Of a stretch of 64,000 nucleotides of DNA, positions 1 through 9,715 are shown piece after piece. The notes below the pieces were generated by a model. That model was not told the origin of the DNA. It did not search any database and worked only from the letters and a program-made list of their open reading frames with translations. The position numbers were made by a program, and so were the translations under genes. Each line of letters opens with the position of its first letter. The stretch's first letter is position 1. Source of the DNA: Lepiota brunneoincarnata (Eukaryota; Basidiomycota; Agaricomycetes; Agaricales; Agaricaceae); the NCBI GenBank assembly GCA_023014365.1, contig JAEBUN010000029.1:310001-374000 (forward strand), read 5' to 3'.

Positions 1-1171
1 ACAGCCTCCTGGTTACTGCGGTCCCCTACATCCTCACGGGCTCTGCCGCCTCTGAAAAACTCTCTATAGGCTCAAACAGTCTGGCTGACAATGGTATCAA
101 AAATTATGCGAGATCCTGGTGGACAATCTTGGCTTCACAAGATGTGAAGTCGATCAGAGTGTGTTTTTTAAAGATACACCTCCCGATCTTACCATCATTC
201 TAGTCCATGTTGATGACTGCACACTGGCAGCCACTAAAATCACTCTAGTTGCCTGGACAAAGTCTGGAATATCCGGCTTTGTTGAAATTTCGGACTTAGG
301 AGAGCTGCACTGGCTCTTAGGCATCGAGATCAAACGAGACTGCACAAACCGAAAAATTTTCATGTCCCAGCGATCCTACATCGATGCCTCGCTTTGTTGC
401 TTCAGTTTGGAAGATGCCAAACCACTCAGTGTGCCTATGGACCCATCCACCTGCATTACAGTTGATGCAGCACCAAAATCAACAGCCGAAATTGCTCGGA
501 TGGCCCAAGTTCCTTATCAGGAAGCTGTAGGCACCCTCATGTATGCTGCCCTAGGCACTTGTCCCAACATCGCATATGCCATCCAACACCTCTCCCGCTA
601 TCTGAAAAACCTGGGTGAGGCTCACTGGGACACTGTCAAATGCGTTTTTCGTTACCTCAAAGGCACTCAAGAACTTTGGCTCACTTATGGAGGCCATGGC
701 CAAGATCTTACAGGGTACAGTGATGCAGACGGCAACATGGCCGAGGACCGTCATGCTACATCTGGTTATGTGCTCATTATCAATGGAGGGGCTGTTTCCT
801 GGAGTGCAAAACGGCAGGAGATAGTCACTCTATCAACAACGGAATCTGAGTACATAGCAGCAACCCATGCAGCTAAAGAGATTCTTTGGCTGTGCTCCCT
901 TATTTCGCAGGTTTTTGGCACCCCCCTTCCCACCACCACTCTCTTCTTGGACAACCAGTCCGCAATCGCGCTTGCAAAGGACCATCAATATCACGCGAGA
1001 ACGAAACACATCAACATTTGGTATCATTTTATTTGATGGATCATCGAGGAAGGAAAATTAAGGCTAATCTATTGCCCTACCAAAGAAATGGTTGCCGATG
1101 TTTTTACGAAGGCTCTCACGTTGCTGAAGGTCAAGCATTTTGCTCAAGAACTTGGCCTGTCCTTGGCTTGA
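1..1171 (+). pseudogene. Copia-0 pol, 3' part (end of RT plus RNase H), cut by window start
   Basis: This is the C-terminal end of a Ty1/Copia polyprotein: the last third of the reverse transcriptase and the RNase H that degrades the RNA strand during cDNA synthesis. Visible motifs are VHVDDCTL (RT active-site region), LGELHWLLGI, the RNase H stretch TGYSDADGNMAED, LSTTESEY and LDNQSAIALAKD, and the terminal VFTKAL block. It is closely similar to the pol of Copia-1 at 55.4-56.8 kb. An in-frame TGA at 1034-1036 breaks it; the aligned residue in Copia-1 is Gln. The reading frame otherwise continues to a TGA at 1169-1171. The first 118 bases continue RT upstream (QPPG, LYRLKQS) with further damage. 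Confidence 0.9.
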
Positions 1172-1178
1172 GGGGGAG

Positions 1179-1409
1179 TGTAGGAATTTTACAAGCCAGT
1201 GGACAGTTGATGCAATGTCGGCTGGACTCTCTCATTAGTCTCTATTTGGACATGGACCCTACTTGCGCAAATCACGATCTCGTGATTTATTTACTATTTT
1301 ATTTCTATTCCCATTCAGTAAAACTTCGGTTACCTGGCATACGGACACGTAGCTAGGCTTTCCTCAGTACTCATGCATATAACGAGTGACTGAGCTTTAT
1401 ATTCTTACA
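1179..1409 (+). repeat. 3' LTR of Copia-0
   Basis: It starts TGTAGGAAT directly after the polypurine tract GAGGGGGAG that follows the pol stop, and ends ATTCTTACA. The two ends form a near-perfect inverted repeat (8 of 9), the usual LTR boundary signature. Length is 231 bp. The 5' partner and TSD lie outside the window. This LTR is unrelated in sequence to the Copia-1 LTR although the coding regions are related. Confidence 0.8.
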
Positions 1410-1605
1410 TGTAAAATGGCAGCTGACACATCTCTGGGTATTCATTTTCCCTCAGATGATGAGGTTGATGTTGAAATTAGCTCAAGAAGGTGGACAATGA
1501 TGAGGGCATGTATTCATGAGTAGACAACAATGGGGTGACAAGAGGTGGTAGGGGGGTAAATGGACAAGATAACTACTGGTAAACTACACATGTATATAAT
1601 CTACC
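1410..1605. other. Spacer between Copia-0 and Copia-1, no gene seen
   Basis: About 200 bp with no recognisable coding or repeat signature. It ends in CTACC (1601-1605), which is the left TSD of Copia-1. The pre-insertion sequence would join this spacer to position 57136. Confidence 0.6.
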
Positions 1606-1829
1606 TGTTGAGCTAGCAAGCTCATGTCGAGCTTTCTGTGACATATCCCGTTTTGGGATTGTTTTGTTTGTACATTGTTTGCAAACCCCCAGGCATGTTT
1701 TCGCCTATTTATGGATACCTGTTGGTAGTGTATATACTTACCAACCTGCCGTTAGACACCTCAGTACTTGCGCTACGAGCTACTGAGGTGAGTAGAAATT
1801 TACCCTTATGTTTTACACTATGATACTTA
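1606..1829 (+). repeat. Copia-1 5' LTR, first piece
   Basis: Starts TGTTGAGCTAGC and aligns base for base with the 3' LTR at 56823-57045. The differences are mostly CG in one copy against TG or CA in the other. It is interrupted at TA 1828-1829 by the Tc1 element. Confidence 0.93.
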
Positions 1830-2038
1830 CAGTGACCCACAAAACCGTTCCAATGTTTTGTACTTTTGACTTAAAGTAGTAATAGCTCAGTAAATAAAAT
1901 AGCCATATTTGTGAATATATTTATAAACATAGCCAAATATGTCATATCTGACTCTGCAAAGTTGCGTCATGTAATACTTCCAAATTAGGCAATTATGAAT
2001 TTTGTAATCATTTTAAGTCATTGGAACGGTTTTGTCAA
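1830..2038. repeat. Tc1 left terminal inverted repeat (about 209 bp)
   Basis: Matches the reverse complement of 3228-3435 with a few substitutions. The 17-mer ACAAAACCGTTCCAATG near the outer end recurs in inverted orientation at the inner end (about 2019-2035), so each arm is itself bounded by a short inverted repeat. Confidence 0.9.
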
Positions 2039-2069
2039 TGACATATTATACTAGGCTATCCTATTATTT

Positions 2070-3086
2070 CTAGTACTTAGAGTAGCCCCCCCTGGCTTTG
2101 AGTACAGCTGCTACTCTTCTAGGCATACTTTCAATTAACTTCTGACACTCAGAAGCTGGAATAGCATCCCACTCCTTTTCTACCCTCTGCCACAACTCCT
2201 CCATACCCTTAGGAGGAGATTCATACTCTCCCAACTTTCTCTTCACATATTCCCATAAGTGTTCAATGGGATTGAGGTCAGGTGACTGTGCTGGCCAGGT
2301 TAGGAGCCTAAAATGATTTTTTTGAAACCATTCTTTGGCCAGTGTACTCTTGTGTTTGGGGTCATTATCTTGCTGAAAGATAATATCTCGGGGTTTAAGC
2401 TTGTACCACCGGAGACTCTTCTTCAAATCTTCCTCCAAAATTTGCACAAACAACTCTGCATCCATCCTTCCATCAATCCTCACTGCATAGCCTGGGCCAT
2501 CCCACAGCATACAGCCCCAAACCATCACTGATCCTCCTCCATACTTCAGAGTTCCCTTGACCAATCTTTCACTAAGCCCCTCTCCCTTCTTTTTCCATCC
2601 CCACTTCCTCCCATCTGACCCCAAACAATTAATTTTGGTCTCATCAGACCATACAACCAGCTTCCAGTCCTCCATAGTCCAATGCTGGTGTGTCAGAGCA
2701 AAATCCAGCCTAGCCCTCCTATGCTTGTCAGAGAGTAAAGGCTTTTTTTGCTTGACTACAGCCTTCATTCCTGCCTGTTTGAGATGCCTTGCTACAGTCT
2801 GTGAAGAGACTGATGTCCCAATGATGGGAGCAAGAGATTTGGCTATATCTACAGCAGTTTCAGCCTTGCCAGCAGAGATAAGATGGATAGCATGCCGAAT
2901 ATTAGTGGTAGAGAGTTTTGAAGGACGTCCTCCAAGTGATTTAGTAAGGCTGGAACAATTTTTAGAGGCTAGCCTGGATATGGTACTGCGCCCAACACCA
3001 GTAATTGCCTCAATTTTAGTATAGGAATGATGAGAATTTAGCAAAGAGAGGATGGTTTGCTTTAGAGTAGAAGATAATGGCTTCAT
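2070..3086 (-). CDS. Tc1-family transposase (DD34E), intact
   Basis: 338-residue cut-and-paste transposase acting in the nucleus on the element's own inverted repeats. The N-terminal half holds two helix-turn-helix DNA-binding regions (about residues 5-45 and 60-110) separated by a GRPS linker typical of the family. The catalytic triad is D148 (WSDET), D240 (QQDNDPKH) and E275 (PIEHLW), with exactly 34 residues between the second Asp and the Glu. WGWKKKGEG and the PDLNPIEHLW block are classic Tc1 motifs. Length fits the family (about 340 residues). There are no stops or frameshifts, in contrast to almost everything around it, so recent activity is plausible. It is read against the direction of its Copia host. 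Confidence 0.96.
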   Translation of the reverse strand: MKPLSSTLKQTILSLLNSHHSYTKIEAITGVGRSTISRLASKNCSSLTKSLGGRPSKLSTTNIRHAIHLISAGKAETAVDIAKSLAPIIGTSVSSQTVARHLKQAGMKAVVKQKKPLLSDKHRRARLDFALTHQHWTMEDWKLVVWSDETKINCLGSDGRKWGWKKKGEGLSERLVKGTLKYGGGSVMVWGCMLWDGPGYAVRIDGRMDAELFVQILEEDLKKSLRWYKLKPRDIIFQQDNDPKHKSTLAKEWFQKNHFRLLTWPAQSPDLNPIEHLWEYVKRKLGEYESPPKGMEELWQRVEKEWDAIPASECQKLIESMPRRVAAVLKARGGYSKY

Positions 3087-3227
3087 GGTAGGTAGGGGGG
3101 TTGAGAATGATGGGACATGGCTGTCAGCACATCTATTTATATGTCAAAGACACGTGGTCACATGATCTTGTTGATTCACAATCAACAGAGTCATGTGATT
3201 GCTTGGATTAGTATTAAAAATTACTAT

Positions 3228-3435
3228 TGACAAAACCGTTCCAATGACTTAAAATGATTACAAAATTCATAATTGCCTCATTTAGAAGTATTACATAACG
3301 CGACTTTGCAGGGTCAGATATGACATATTTGGCTATGTTTATAAATATATTCACAAATTTAGCTATTTTATTTACTGAGCAATTATCACTTTAAGTCAAA
3401 AGTACAAAACATTGGAACGGTTTTGTGGGTCACTG
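3228..3435. repeat. Tc1 right terminal inverted repeat (about 208 bp)
   Basis: Mirror of 1830-2038, ending GTGGGTCACTG before the TA duplication. The inner 17-mer lies near 3231-3247 and the outer copy near 3410-3426. Confidence 0.9.
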
Positions 3436-3437
3436 TA

Positions 3438-3467
3438 TGCCTATGGTAGATTTAGACATTCTACAGG
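3438..3467 (+). repeat. Copia-1 5' LTR, second piece
   Basis: TGCCTATGGTAG through CTACAGG continues the Copia-1 LTR after Tc1 and stops at the Copia-2 insertion. Its last five bases, ACAGG (3463-3467), are the left TSD of Copia-2. Confidence 0.9.
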
Positions 3468-3742
3468 TGTTGGTGAGACACAGTGACTTTGGTCACTTCC
3501 GTTTTCGGACTAAACAAAAGCAGAATCGCTCTGCACACACACTGGCACACACTTATTTCATATTCTGTGTGCTGGTGTTCTGTTTTTTACAACTATACAG
3601 TTCTTGTCCTCAATGTATAAAAAAGAATTAGCTTACCAACACACCTCAGCGGTTTGCGAAACGAGCATGACACTGAGGTGAGTAGTTTACACTAGCTAGA
3701 AAAACTAGTCTCACTAAACCTACTACAGTATGTCTACCAATA
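3468..3742 (+). repeat. Copia-2 5' LTR (275 bp)
   Basis: TGTTGGT at the start and ACCAATA at the end form the short inverted ends. Aligns with 42302-42609, which has extra tandem copies of the first 16 bases. Confidence 0.9.
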
Positions 3743-3760
3743 GATTATGGGCCCCGAAAG
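3743..3760 (+). other. Copia-2 primer-binding site (initiator-tRNA half)
   Basis: GATTATGGGCCCCGAAAG directly follows the 5' LTR. The core TTATGGGCCC is complementary to the anticodon stem-loop of eukaryotic initiator tRNA-Met, as in the half-tRNA priming described for Drosophila copia. The same core follows the Copia-1 LTR. Confidence 0.7.
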
Positions 3761-3890
3761 ACACAACTAACTTTATATTGAACCACACTATCCTTACCAT
3801 GAACACATCACATTACTGAACAAAACACATCCAACTACATAAAACACACTCACACTTGGGGAACACATATACGCCTCACAGACATAAAAG

Positions 3891-5315
3891 ATGACAAAGT
3901 CCAGACTACCAACTTTCTCTGAGGGGGACAAATTCAATGGATCAAACTGGATTTCCTGGAAAAACATGATCATAATTGCAGCCAAGGTTCAGGGCATGAT
4001 GGGATACCTCACTGGGTCAATCATCAACCCAACTACCACTATGACCCCCACAGTTATAGTAACCCCACCTACTACTATGGGTACTCCAAATCCAGCCATA
4101 GCCCTCATAATCCAACCAACAACACCCATAACAGCAGACACCCCCTGGGACTCAACTACCCCAATGGCTAGTGAGTGGAAGACTTGAAATGCATGGACCA
4201 AAGGCCTTCTGCTCTACAATATCCACAATGCTATTGGTATGGGTGCCAACATCACAGGGAGCGCAGCTGAAGCCTGGAAATCCCTTGTTGATCTGTATGA
4301 CAAAACATCTGAGCTATCATTACTACATGCAGAAGAAGAGCTATGAAACTTATGTTACTGGGATGGGGATAATTTCCCAAACCATATCACTCTTTTATGA
4401 ACATTCTGGCAAAATGTGAATGCAATGGGTGGTAACATCACTGATACCACTTTCTGATCCATCATACTTGGTTCATTACCATGATCCTGGGACCCAGTGG
4501 TAGCTACACTGTACACCACTACATCATCTGTCAAAGCGATTGCCAGGTTAAACATGCACTGGGCCAGGATTAGTTGTGATAAACCACACTACAGCACCAA
4601 CTCACCCACAGTGCTCCAAACCAACACCCCACATAACCAACAAAACCTTGTCTGTACCAACCCCAACTGCTGCCGGATTGGGCATACAATCAATGACTGC
4701 TATTGGCCAGGTGGTAGGAAACCTGGGCAATTTCCTGCAAATTTTGGATATTGTAGGATCCAGGGCCAGACCATGAACCAACAACCCTGTGTTAATCAAT
4801 TACCCCCCAGTCAACCAACCCAACAACCATGATCATTTCACACTACAACCAACAAACCAAACAATGAAGTACCAGTTCACACACCCAAGGATGTGGTCAT
4901 TCTCATGACTGAGGTGATGCACAATCAAAAGGACTTTGAGACAGTCCCTACTGTGATTGATTCAGGAGCAACAGACCATTGTCTTGTCCAGAGGGAGGAC
5001 TTTATTGAGTACAACAAGTTTGAACACCCATACTTTGGAGGTGCTGCTGATAAGGATGCAAGTTTTTCTGTCATGGGGAGTGGAATGGTTAGGATGATTG
5101 TTACAGCTGAGGGAAGGTTGATTGACCTCACATTACACAACATGTTACACACACCCACTTTATGCTCCAACCTGATCTCAATCCCACAAATCTGCACATG
5201 TGGACTATTTGCTACTTTTGGACCTGAGAGTGTAGAGCTCTACTTTGGGGATGGGAGACTTGCAGTACAGGGAGAGCTGAGGGGTGGACTATACATTGTG
5301 GATATGGTTGAGCCC
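3891..5315 (+). pseudogene. Copia-2 gag and aspartic protease
   Basis: The polyprotein starts MTKSRLPTFSEGDKFNGSNW, a typical Copia Gag N-terminus with the F-x-G-x-NW motif. After an in-frame TGA at about 4184 it continues as the UBN2-type Gag domain (AAEAWKSLVDLYDK, ILGSLP, SWDPVVATLY). A CCHC-like knuckle follows near 4665-4700. The protease has VIDSGATDH near 4957, with the catalytic Asp kept, and the region ends in a VQGELRGGLYIV block. Several in-frame TGA codons fall where Arg is expected (for example in SLP-stop-SWD), consistent with CGA to TGA change. The frame then runs into the solo LTR at 5316. Confidence 0.88.
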
Positions 5316-5973
5316 CGTCATATCCATGCCAACTATGAGCCTAATCATTAGACTTTGGCTTCTCAACTCCACCCAGCTCCACACAAGAACCCTCTGACTC
5401 GGCCCTGACCCACTCCAACCACAACCCATTGCCCTGATCACATGGTCACCTCTGCACATGCCATGGTCACCTGATCCTCAGTGACTTTACTTTTGGTTTC
5501 TCCATTCTTTGTCCGTAGCCAAGATACATTATCAGTCTCCATACCTGTCCTGGTCTCCATTCCATTTGTAATCCATTTGTAATCCATTTGTAACTATATT
5601 GGTCTCTGCTTTGCTCCACATGTAGTCAGTACAAGTCATAGTCCATAAGGCCAGTAGTATATATACCATAGGTACTTGGCTTGTACTCTTCAGTCTGATA
5701 ATCAAATCGAGCAGTGGACCAGCTCCCTGTTCCATATCCTCTCTTCTCTTCTGCCTCGCTCCGCTTCAGCTCTGACTTTCTGAAATACAGACTAGGACAG
5801 TAGGAGGGCACAGCACATATGTAAGCTGAGGCCGCAAGTCCAACCCCCTGCCCAAAGTACTCCACCTCAGTTCCGAAGTCTACGTACTGACTTTGCCCCA
5901 TCCCCCGGTTACCTTATATCAAGGATACCACCCCGACCCTCCACTTTGGTCCCGACCCACACTGGCTCTAACA
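5316..5973 (+). repeat. Solo LTR, family B, in Copia-2
   Basis: About 658 bp that aligns over its whole length with the reverse complement of 35391-36064, from (C)GTCATATCC to GGCTCTAACA. It separates the Copia-2 protease from the integrase. Flanks are C-rich (AGCCC / CCCCC), so the TSD is blurred. No internal region is attached, so it arose by LTR-LTR recombination. Confidence 0.85.
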
Positions 5974-7211
5974 CCCCCACAGGCACTGGTAGCTAGGTTG
6001 AGGAACAAGCCAGTCAGTTTTGATGTGTGGCACAGATGGATGGGCCATGTTGGAGTTAGCTCCCTACAGAACATGGCACAGAAGAAACTTGTCAATGGTT
6101 TGGTTATACTTGGCCAGCTTGAGATGGATGGTACCTGTGAAGACTGTATTTTTGGTAAATCACATGCAAAACCTTATGACAAAGAGGTTACACACAAATT
6201 GGGGTTGCTGGAGTGCATACATGTAGACTTGTGGGGACCGTCCCCAACCAGATCTGCTGGAGGTTCCCATTATTTCATGCTTTTGATGGATGGCGCATCC
6301 TTGTTTTGTACAGTCAAGTTCCTGGCTGAAAAGTCAGCGGAGAGTACTTTGAACATCTTTAGGTCTTTCCATGCAGAGGCAGAGAGGCAGACCAGGCATA
6401 AGCTGAAGGTGGTACGATGTGATCGGGGACATGAGTGGAACAACAAACTGGGGGAGGACTATACCCGGAGCGCTGGGATAAGGATGGAATTCACTATGGC
6501 ATATGCACATCAGCAGAACAGTGCAGCAGAAAGGAGCATGTGTACTATTCTGGACTCAGCAAGGTCTATGCTCGTTGAGTCTGGACTACCTGCAAAATAC
6601 TGGCCTGAAGCTATCCATACTACAGTCTACATCCAAAATCTCATTCCTTCCAGGAGACACCCTGATATTGTTCCTGCTGAGCTCTGGTTTGGGAAGTGGC
6701 AGGATGTCACTCACCTCTGACCGTTTGGTGCTACAGCCTACATGAACATACCCATTGAGCTGAATAACTCAAAACTGGCCCCTAGAGCAACCTGACTGGT
6801 GTTGATTAGATACTTCGGATGGGGGAGCTACAAGTTACTTGACCATGCATCTGGCTCTGTATATAGTGGGCAGAATGTCACCTTTGATGAGGGCTTGACA
6901 AATTTCACAAGAGGCCCCCGATGTATGGAGTGGGGGGAGGATGAGGACCCCTTGCTGACAGAAGCACTGGATGAATGAACACCCAGGACTAATGATGGTG
7001 CACATGCCATGGATACTGCCCCTGATGGTAGCATGTCCTCTGAAGAGGAGGTAATGCAGTTGGTGACAGGGGATGAGTTGGTGAGTGCTGAGGCTGGGGG
7101 AGTGGCCCAGGTAGCCCCTCCAGCTCCACACCGCTCACTTTGTGGGACATGGCCATCAAGGTGTATGGTCAAGTCTCAGGAGTACTTGGCTCATGAGGGT
7201 GAGATACCAGG
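5974..7211 (+). pseudogene. Copia-2 integrase and linker to RT
   Basis: Encodes the zinc-binding pre-integrase region (WHRWMGHVG, then CEDCIFGK) and the integrase core with VDLWGP, CDRGHEW and QQNSAAER carrying the D, D, E positions, followed by the AELWFGKW block. This enzyme would insert the cDNA. In-frame TGA codons occur at 6718-6720, about 6793 and about 6976. The acidic linker after about 6990 (MDTAPDGSMSSEEE) is typical before RT. The frame stays open to EGEIPG at 7211 and resumes exactly at 8752 across element D. Confidence 0.88.
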
Positions 7212-7541
7212 TGTAAGGGGACTGGCAGAGTACGCCCCCCCTTATGCAAGGTATGTCTAGGGGCCTGTGGTTGGATGTCTGGGCTTGGCCTCTCTAGCTG
7301 ATTCCCGATGCCTGAGCCCAGTCTTGGCCTTCGGCCACCCCCATCCCTGAGCCTGATCTAGTGAACAATTGTATTAACTAACATTGTTGTGTATTGCTTG
7401 CGCATATTATTTCTAGTAGTCTATGTAGTGCTGGACTACCTGGTCTGTGTGCAGGCCTCTATGTACTTAAATAGTGCAGGTGTCAATATTGATTGGCACC
7501 TGAATATCAACTTGGTTCTGGTGCCATATCCTCCCCTAACA
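7212..7541 (+). repeat. Element D 5' LTR
   Basis: TGTAAGGGG to CCCCTAACA. Aligns throughout with the reverse complement of the solo LTR 57992-58302, which has its own perfect TSD. Confidence 0.88.
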
Positions 7542-7659
7542 GAATATTCAGGTCTCTACATGGACTTGCCCCTCTAGCTCTCCGCACCCCACCTACTCTG
7601 TTTACAGCCCTATTGCCAGTATGCCCTGCCGAAAGTCCTCAGGCAAGTAGAAAGCAACT

Positions 7660-8650
7660 GTGCCCACCCTACCAACCACAGCCCCTGCCTCGGCAGGACC
7701 CTCGCATTCAGGTGAGGACACTCAGGCCTTATTGGCCTGGATTGGCAAGCTTAACCGCTTGATCAGTTTGCTCTCATCCCACTTGCACACTCTCGAGGAT
7801 CGTACCTCAATGGCTGCAGCCAGTCCTTCCCCAGCTGTTATCCAAGCAGACACTACCCAAAAGGGTCACTCATGGATCTCTGCGGGTGTCCCACACACTC
7901 CTAACCACCTGGGCCCCACTTGCCCCATGGTAAAAGGCACATCTACCACCCTCCCGCTCTCAGCTCACTACCAGCAGGGATGACCAGGCTGATCACTATC
8001 AGACCACTCTCATCATCACCAATGGCTTGAGTGGTCACATGATTGGTTGTGGCGGCTGCAGCCTTAAACAGGTTGCCAACATCAGTGGTGCTCACCTCTG
8101 GGTCTATTCATTGGCTGTGGATGGTACCGACAAGTGCCATGTCTCTATCAGGGGGACTGAGCAGCAACTCAGTGATGCCCTTGTGGTGTTAGGTAAGCGG
8201 ATTGCACATAAGCATGTCCATCTTCCCAAGATGAAGAAGGAGAAGACAATGGCAGCTTCTGGCCCTGCCCCAGCGGCCCCTGGACCATCCTGCTCCTGGA
8301 GCGGCCCAGGCCCCTGCTCCAGCCCATGTGGACCCTGCTGCCCCCGGCTCTGCCACCCTGGTCCCAGACTGGGTGCACCTGGGCATGTGGTTCTCCTCGC
8401 AGGCCTCCTCTGTCATACCCACTCCCCCTCGGATTTCTACCCTGGCCAGCATTCCATCAACTACTATGCACACAGCCACATCTACTCCCACCCCTACTTG
8501 TTCACCTGTGGTTTCTCGGCAATCGTTGCATGGCTTGCCTATGCCCATTTCTACTCCCTCCGGCACATCTACTCCTGGAGTCCCATCAGTCCGGATGGGA
8601 AGTGCCACACCTACCCCTGCTTTGACCCTGATGGAGGTCAACAGTGTCCT
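7660..8650 (+). pseudogene. Element D gag-like protein with KH (RNA-binding) domain
   Basis: Reading runs through three frames. A Ser/Pro/Ala-rich N-part spans 7660-7983. About 8027-8240 encodes GHMIGCGGCSLKQVANISGA followed by VSIRGTEQQLSDALVVLGKRIA, which fits the KH fold: a G-x-x-G loop in an I-G-x-G-G context, then a second I-x-G-T strand and a helix. The third part (8328 on) is Pro/Thr-rich. KH domains bind single-stranded RNA, so a role in packaging the element's RNA in place of zinc knuckles is an inference. The loop Cys probably replaces Arg through CGN to TGN decay. At least two frameshifts make it inactive. Confidence 0.6.
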
Positions 8651-8751
8651 CTCGACCTGGGGCCAGGGACTTATGCCTGATGCCTACCCCAACTGCCTTG
8701 ATTTCGCCTGTTCCCTTCTGGTGGATGGGCTTGCCATATCCTCCCCTAACA

Positions 8752-9348
8752 CCAGGTGCATTTGCAGCCTTTATGGCAGGGGTCAGGGTGCCTCAGAATT
8801 TCCATGAGGTGATGGAGGAGCCAGAAGTGTGGATGGGCCCTATGATGGATGAGATAGGAGTGATGAAGGCACATGGGGTGTACACTTTAGTTGACAGGCC
8901 AGTGGGATGGAATGTGGTTGCATCCAAATGGGTTTTTGCCCTGAAATTTGATGGTGATGGATGCTTGATGAGGAGGAAGGCATGGATCATCGCAAAGGGC
9001 TTCACACAAGTTCAGGGGGTTAATTTTGATGACACATATGCAGCCACTGGCCTGGCTGGAATCCTTCTGCCTTGTTATTGCATTGTCAGCCTCTCACAAC
9101 CTGGTGTTATGGCAGCTGGATTTCATGGCAGCGTACCTGAATAGCGATATTGGGTTTGATGTTTACATGGAACAACCAGTGGGTTTTAGTGAGGGGGGAG
9201 GTGGTAAGGTGTGGCGACTCAATAAAACCCTGTATGGTACAATGCAGGGAGTGCATGACTGGTGTAAAACACTTGGCAAAACTTACAGGTCACTTGGATA
9301 TCACCAGTCCCATGCCAAACCAACAGTCCGATTGAGGAAGAGAGAGGA
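8752..9348 (+). pseudogene. Copia-2 reverse transcriptase, N-terminal part
   Basis: Resumes the Copia-2 frame after element D: FHEVMEEPEVW, then LVDRPVGWNVVASKWVFALK, AKGFTQVQG, a frameshift near 9060, then WQLDFMAAYLNSDI, MEQPVGF and LNKTLYGT. These are the conserved first half of Copia RT (fingers and the LDVxxAYLN region carrying the first catalytic Asp). The second half with the YVDD-type motif is absent from the window for this element. The frame is cut at 9348 by Gypsy-G; GAGGA at 9344-9348 is its probable left TSD. Confidence 0.85.
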
Positions 9349-9715
9349 TGTTATGTGGGTTAGGTGTCTGCAACACTCAATGTGGTATACAACCTGTAGA
9401 CATGTAGACCATTGAGTAATGCAAGCAAGTCTAAGGCGATGCCAAAGAGCAGGAACAAAATACTGTGTATAAAATAAGACAAAGCTAGGTATTACTTGTA
9501 ATACCTAAGTCTATACATATATACTGCTGGGGTGACTGGCATGTGACAAAAGAAAGAATCACATGCAAATGAACAAGAATCACAGGCCAAAAGGGAACTA
9601 ACTATAGACAGGCGGTGGCATATGATAACTAAATATAAACAGGTGCTGACAATGGGCAGTAGCATGTGATAAACAAAGATAGACAGATGGGCACATGAAA
9701 GGGAAAATGGTAACA
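9349..9715 (-). repeat. Gypsy-G 3' LTR (367 bp)
   Basis: On the plus strand TGTTATGTGGGTTAGG to AATGGTAACA. It aligns with 16894-17227. The first bases differ from that copy as expected for a decayed TTACGCGGG. Confidence 0.88.

Larger units (their letters stand above)
1830..3435 (-). mobile_element. Complete Tc1-type DNA transposon
   Basis: A 1606-bp element with long terminal inverted repeats starting CAGTGACCCACAAAACCG, one intact transposase gene and the TA target duplication (1828-1829 and 3436-3437) expected of Tc1/mariner transposons. The Copia-1 3' LTR at about 57045 preserves the empty site (GATACTTATGCC), which fixes both ends to the base. It is probably the youngest or best-preserved element here. 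Confidence 0.97.
7212..8751 (+). mobile_element. Element D: small LTR element encoding a KH-domain gag-like protein
   Basis: A 1540-bp insertion with a perfect TSD CCAGG (7207-7211 and 8752-8756). Removing it restores an open Copia-2 frame. The left end is a full LTR (7212-7541). The right end keeps only a degenerate, deleted LTR (about 8660-8751) ending in the same CCTCCCCTAACA. There is room for one gag-like gene and no polymerase, so it would depend on another element. A solo copy of its LTR sits at 57992-58302. Confidence 0.82.

Noticed and set aside
1830..3435. Sleeping Beauty-style direct repeats in the Tc1 arms
   Set aside because: The inner 17-mer is inverted relative to the outer one, not direct.
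3891..5315. In-frame TGA codons as recoding (selenocysteine or an altered genetic code)
   Set aside because: Aligned copies have Arg (CGA) at these positions, and the same elements have frameshifts and lost catalytic residues. CpG decay is sufficient.
5532..5901. ORFs within solo LTR B as part of Copia-2
   Set aside because: They lie wholly in the LTR shared with 35391-36064 and on the opposite strand to Copia-2.
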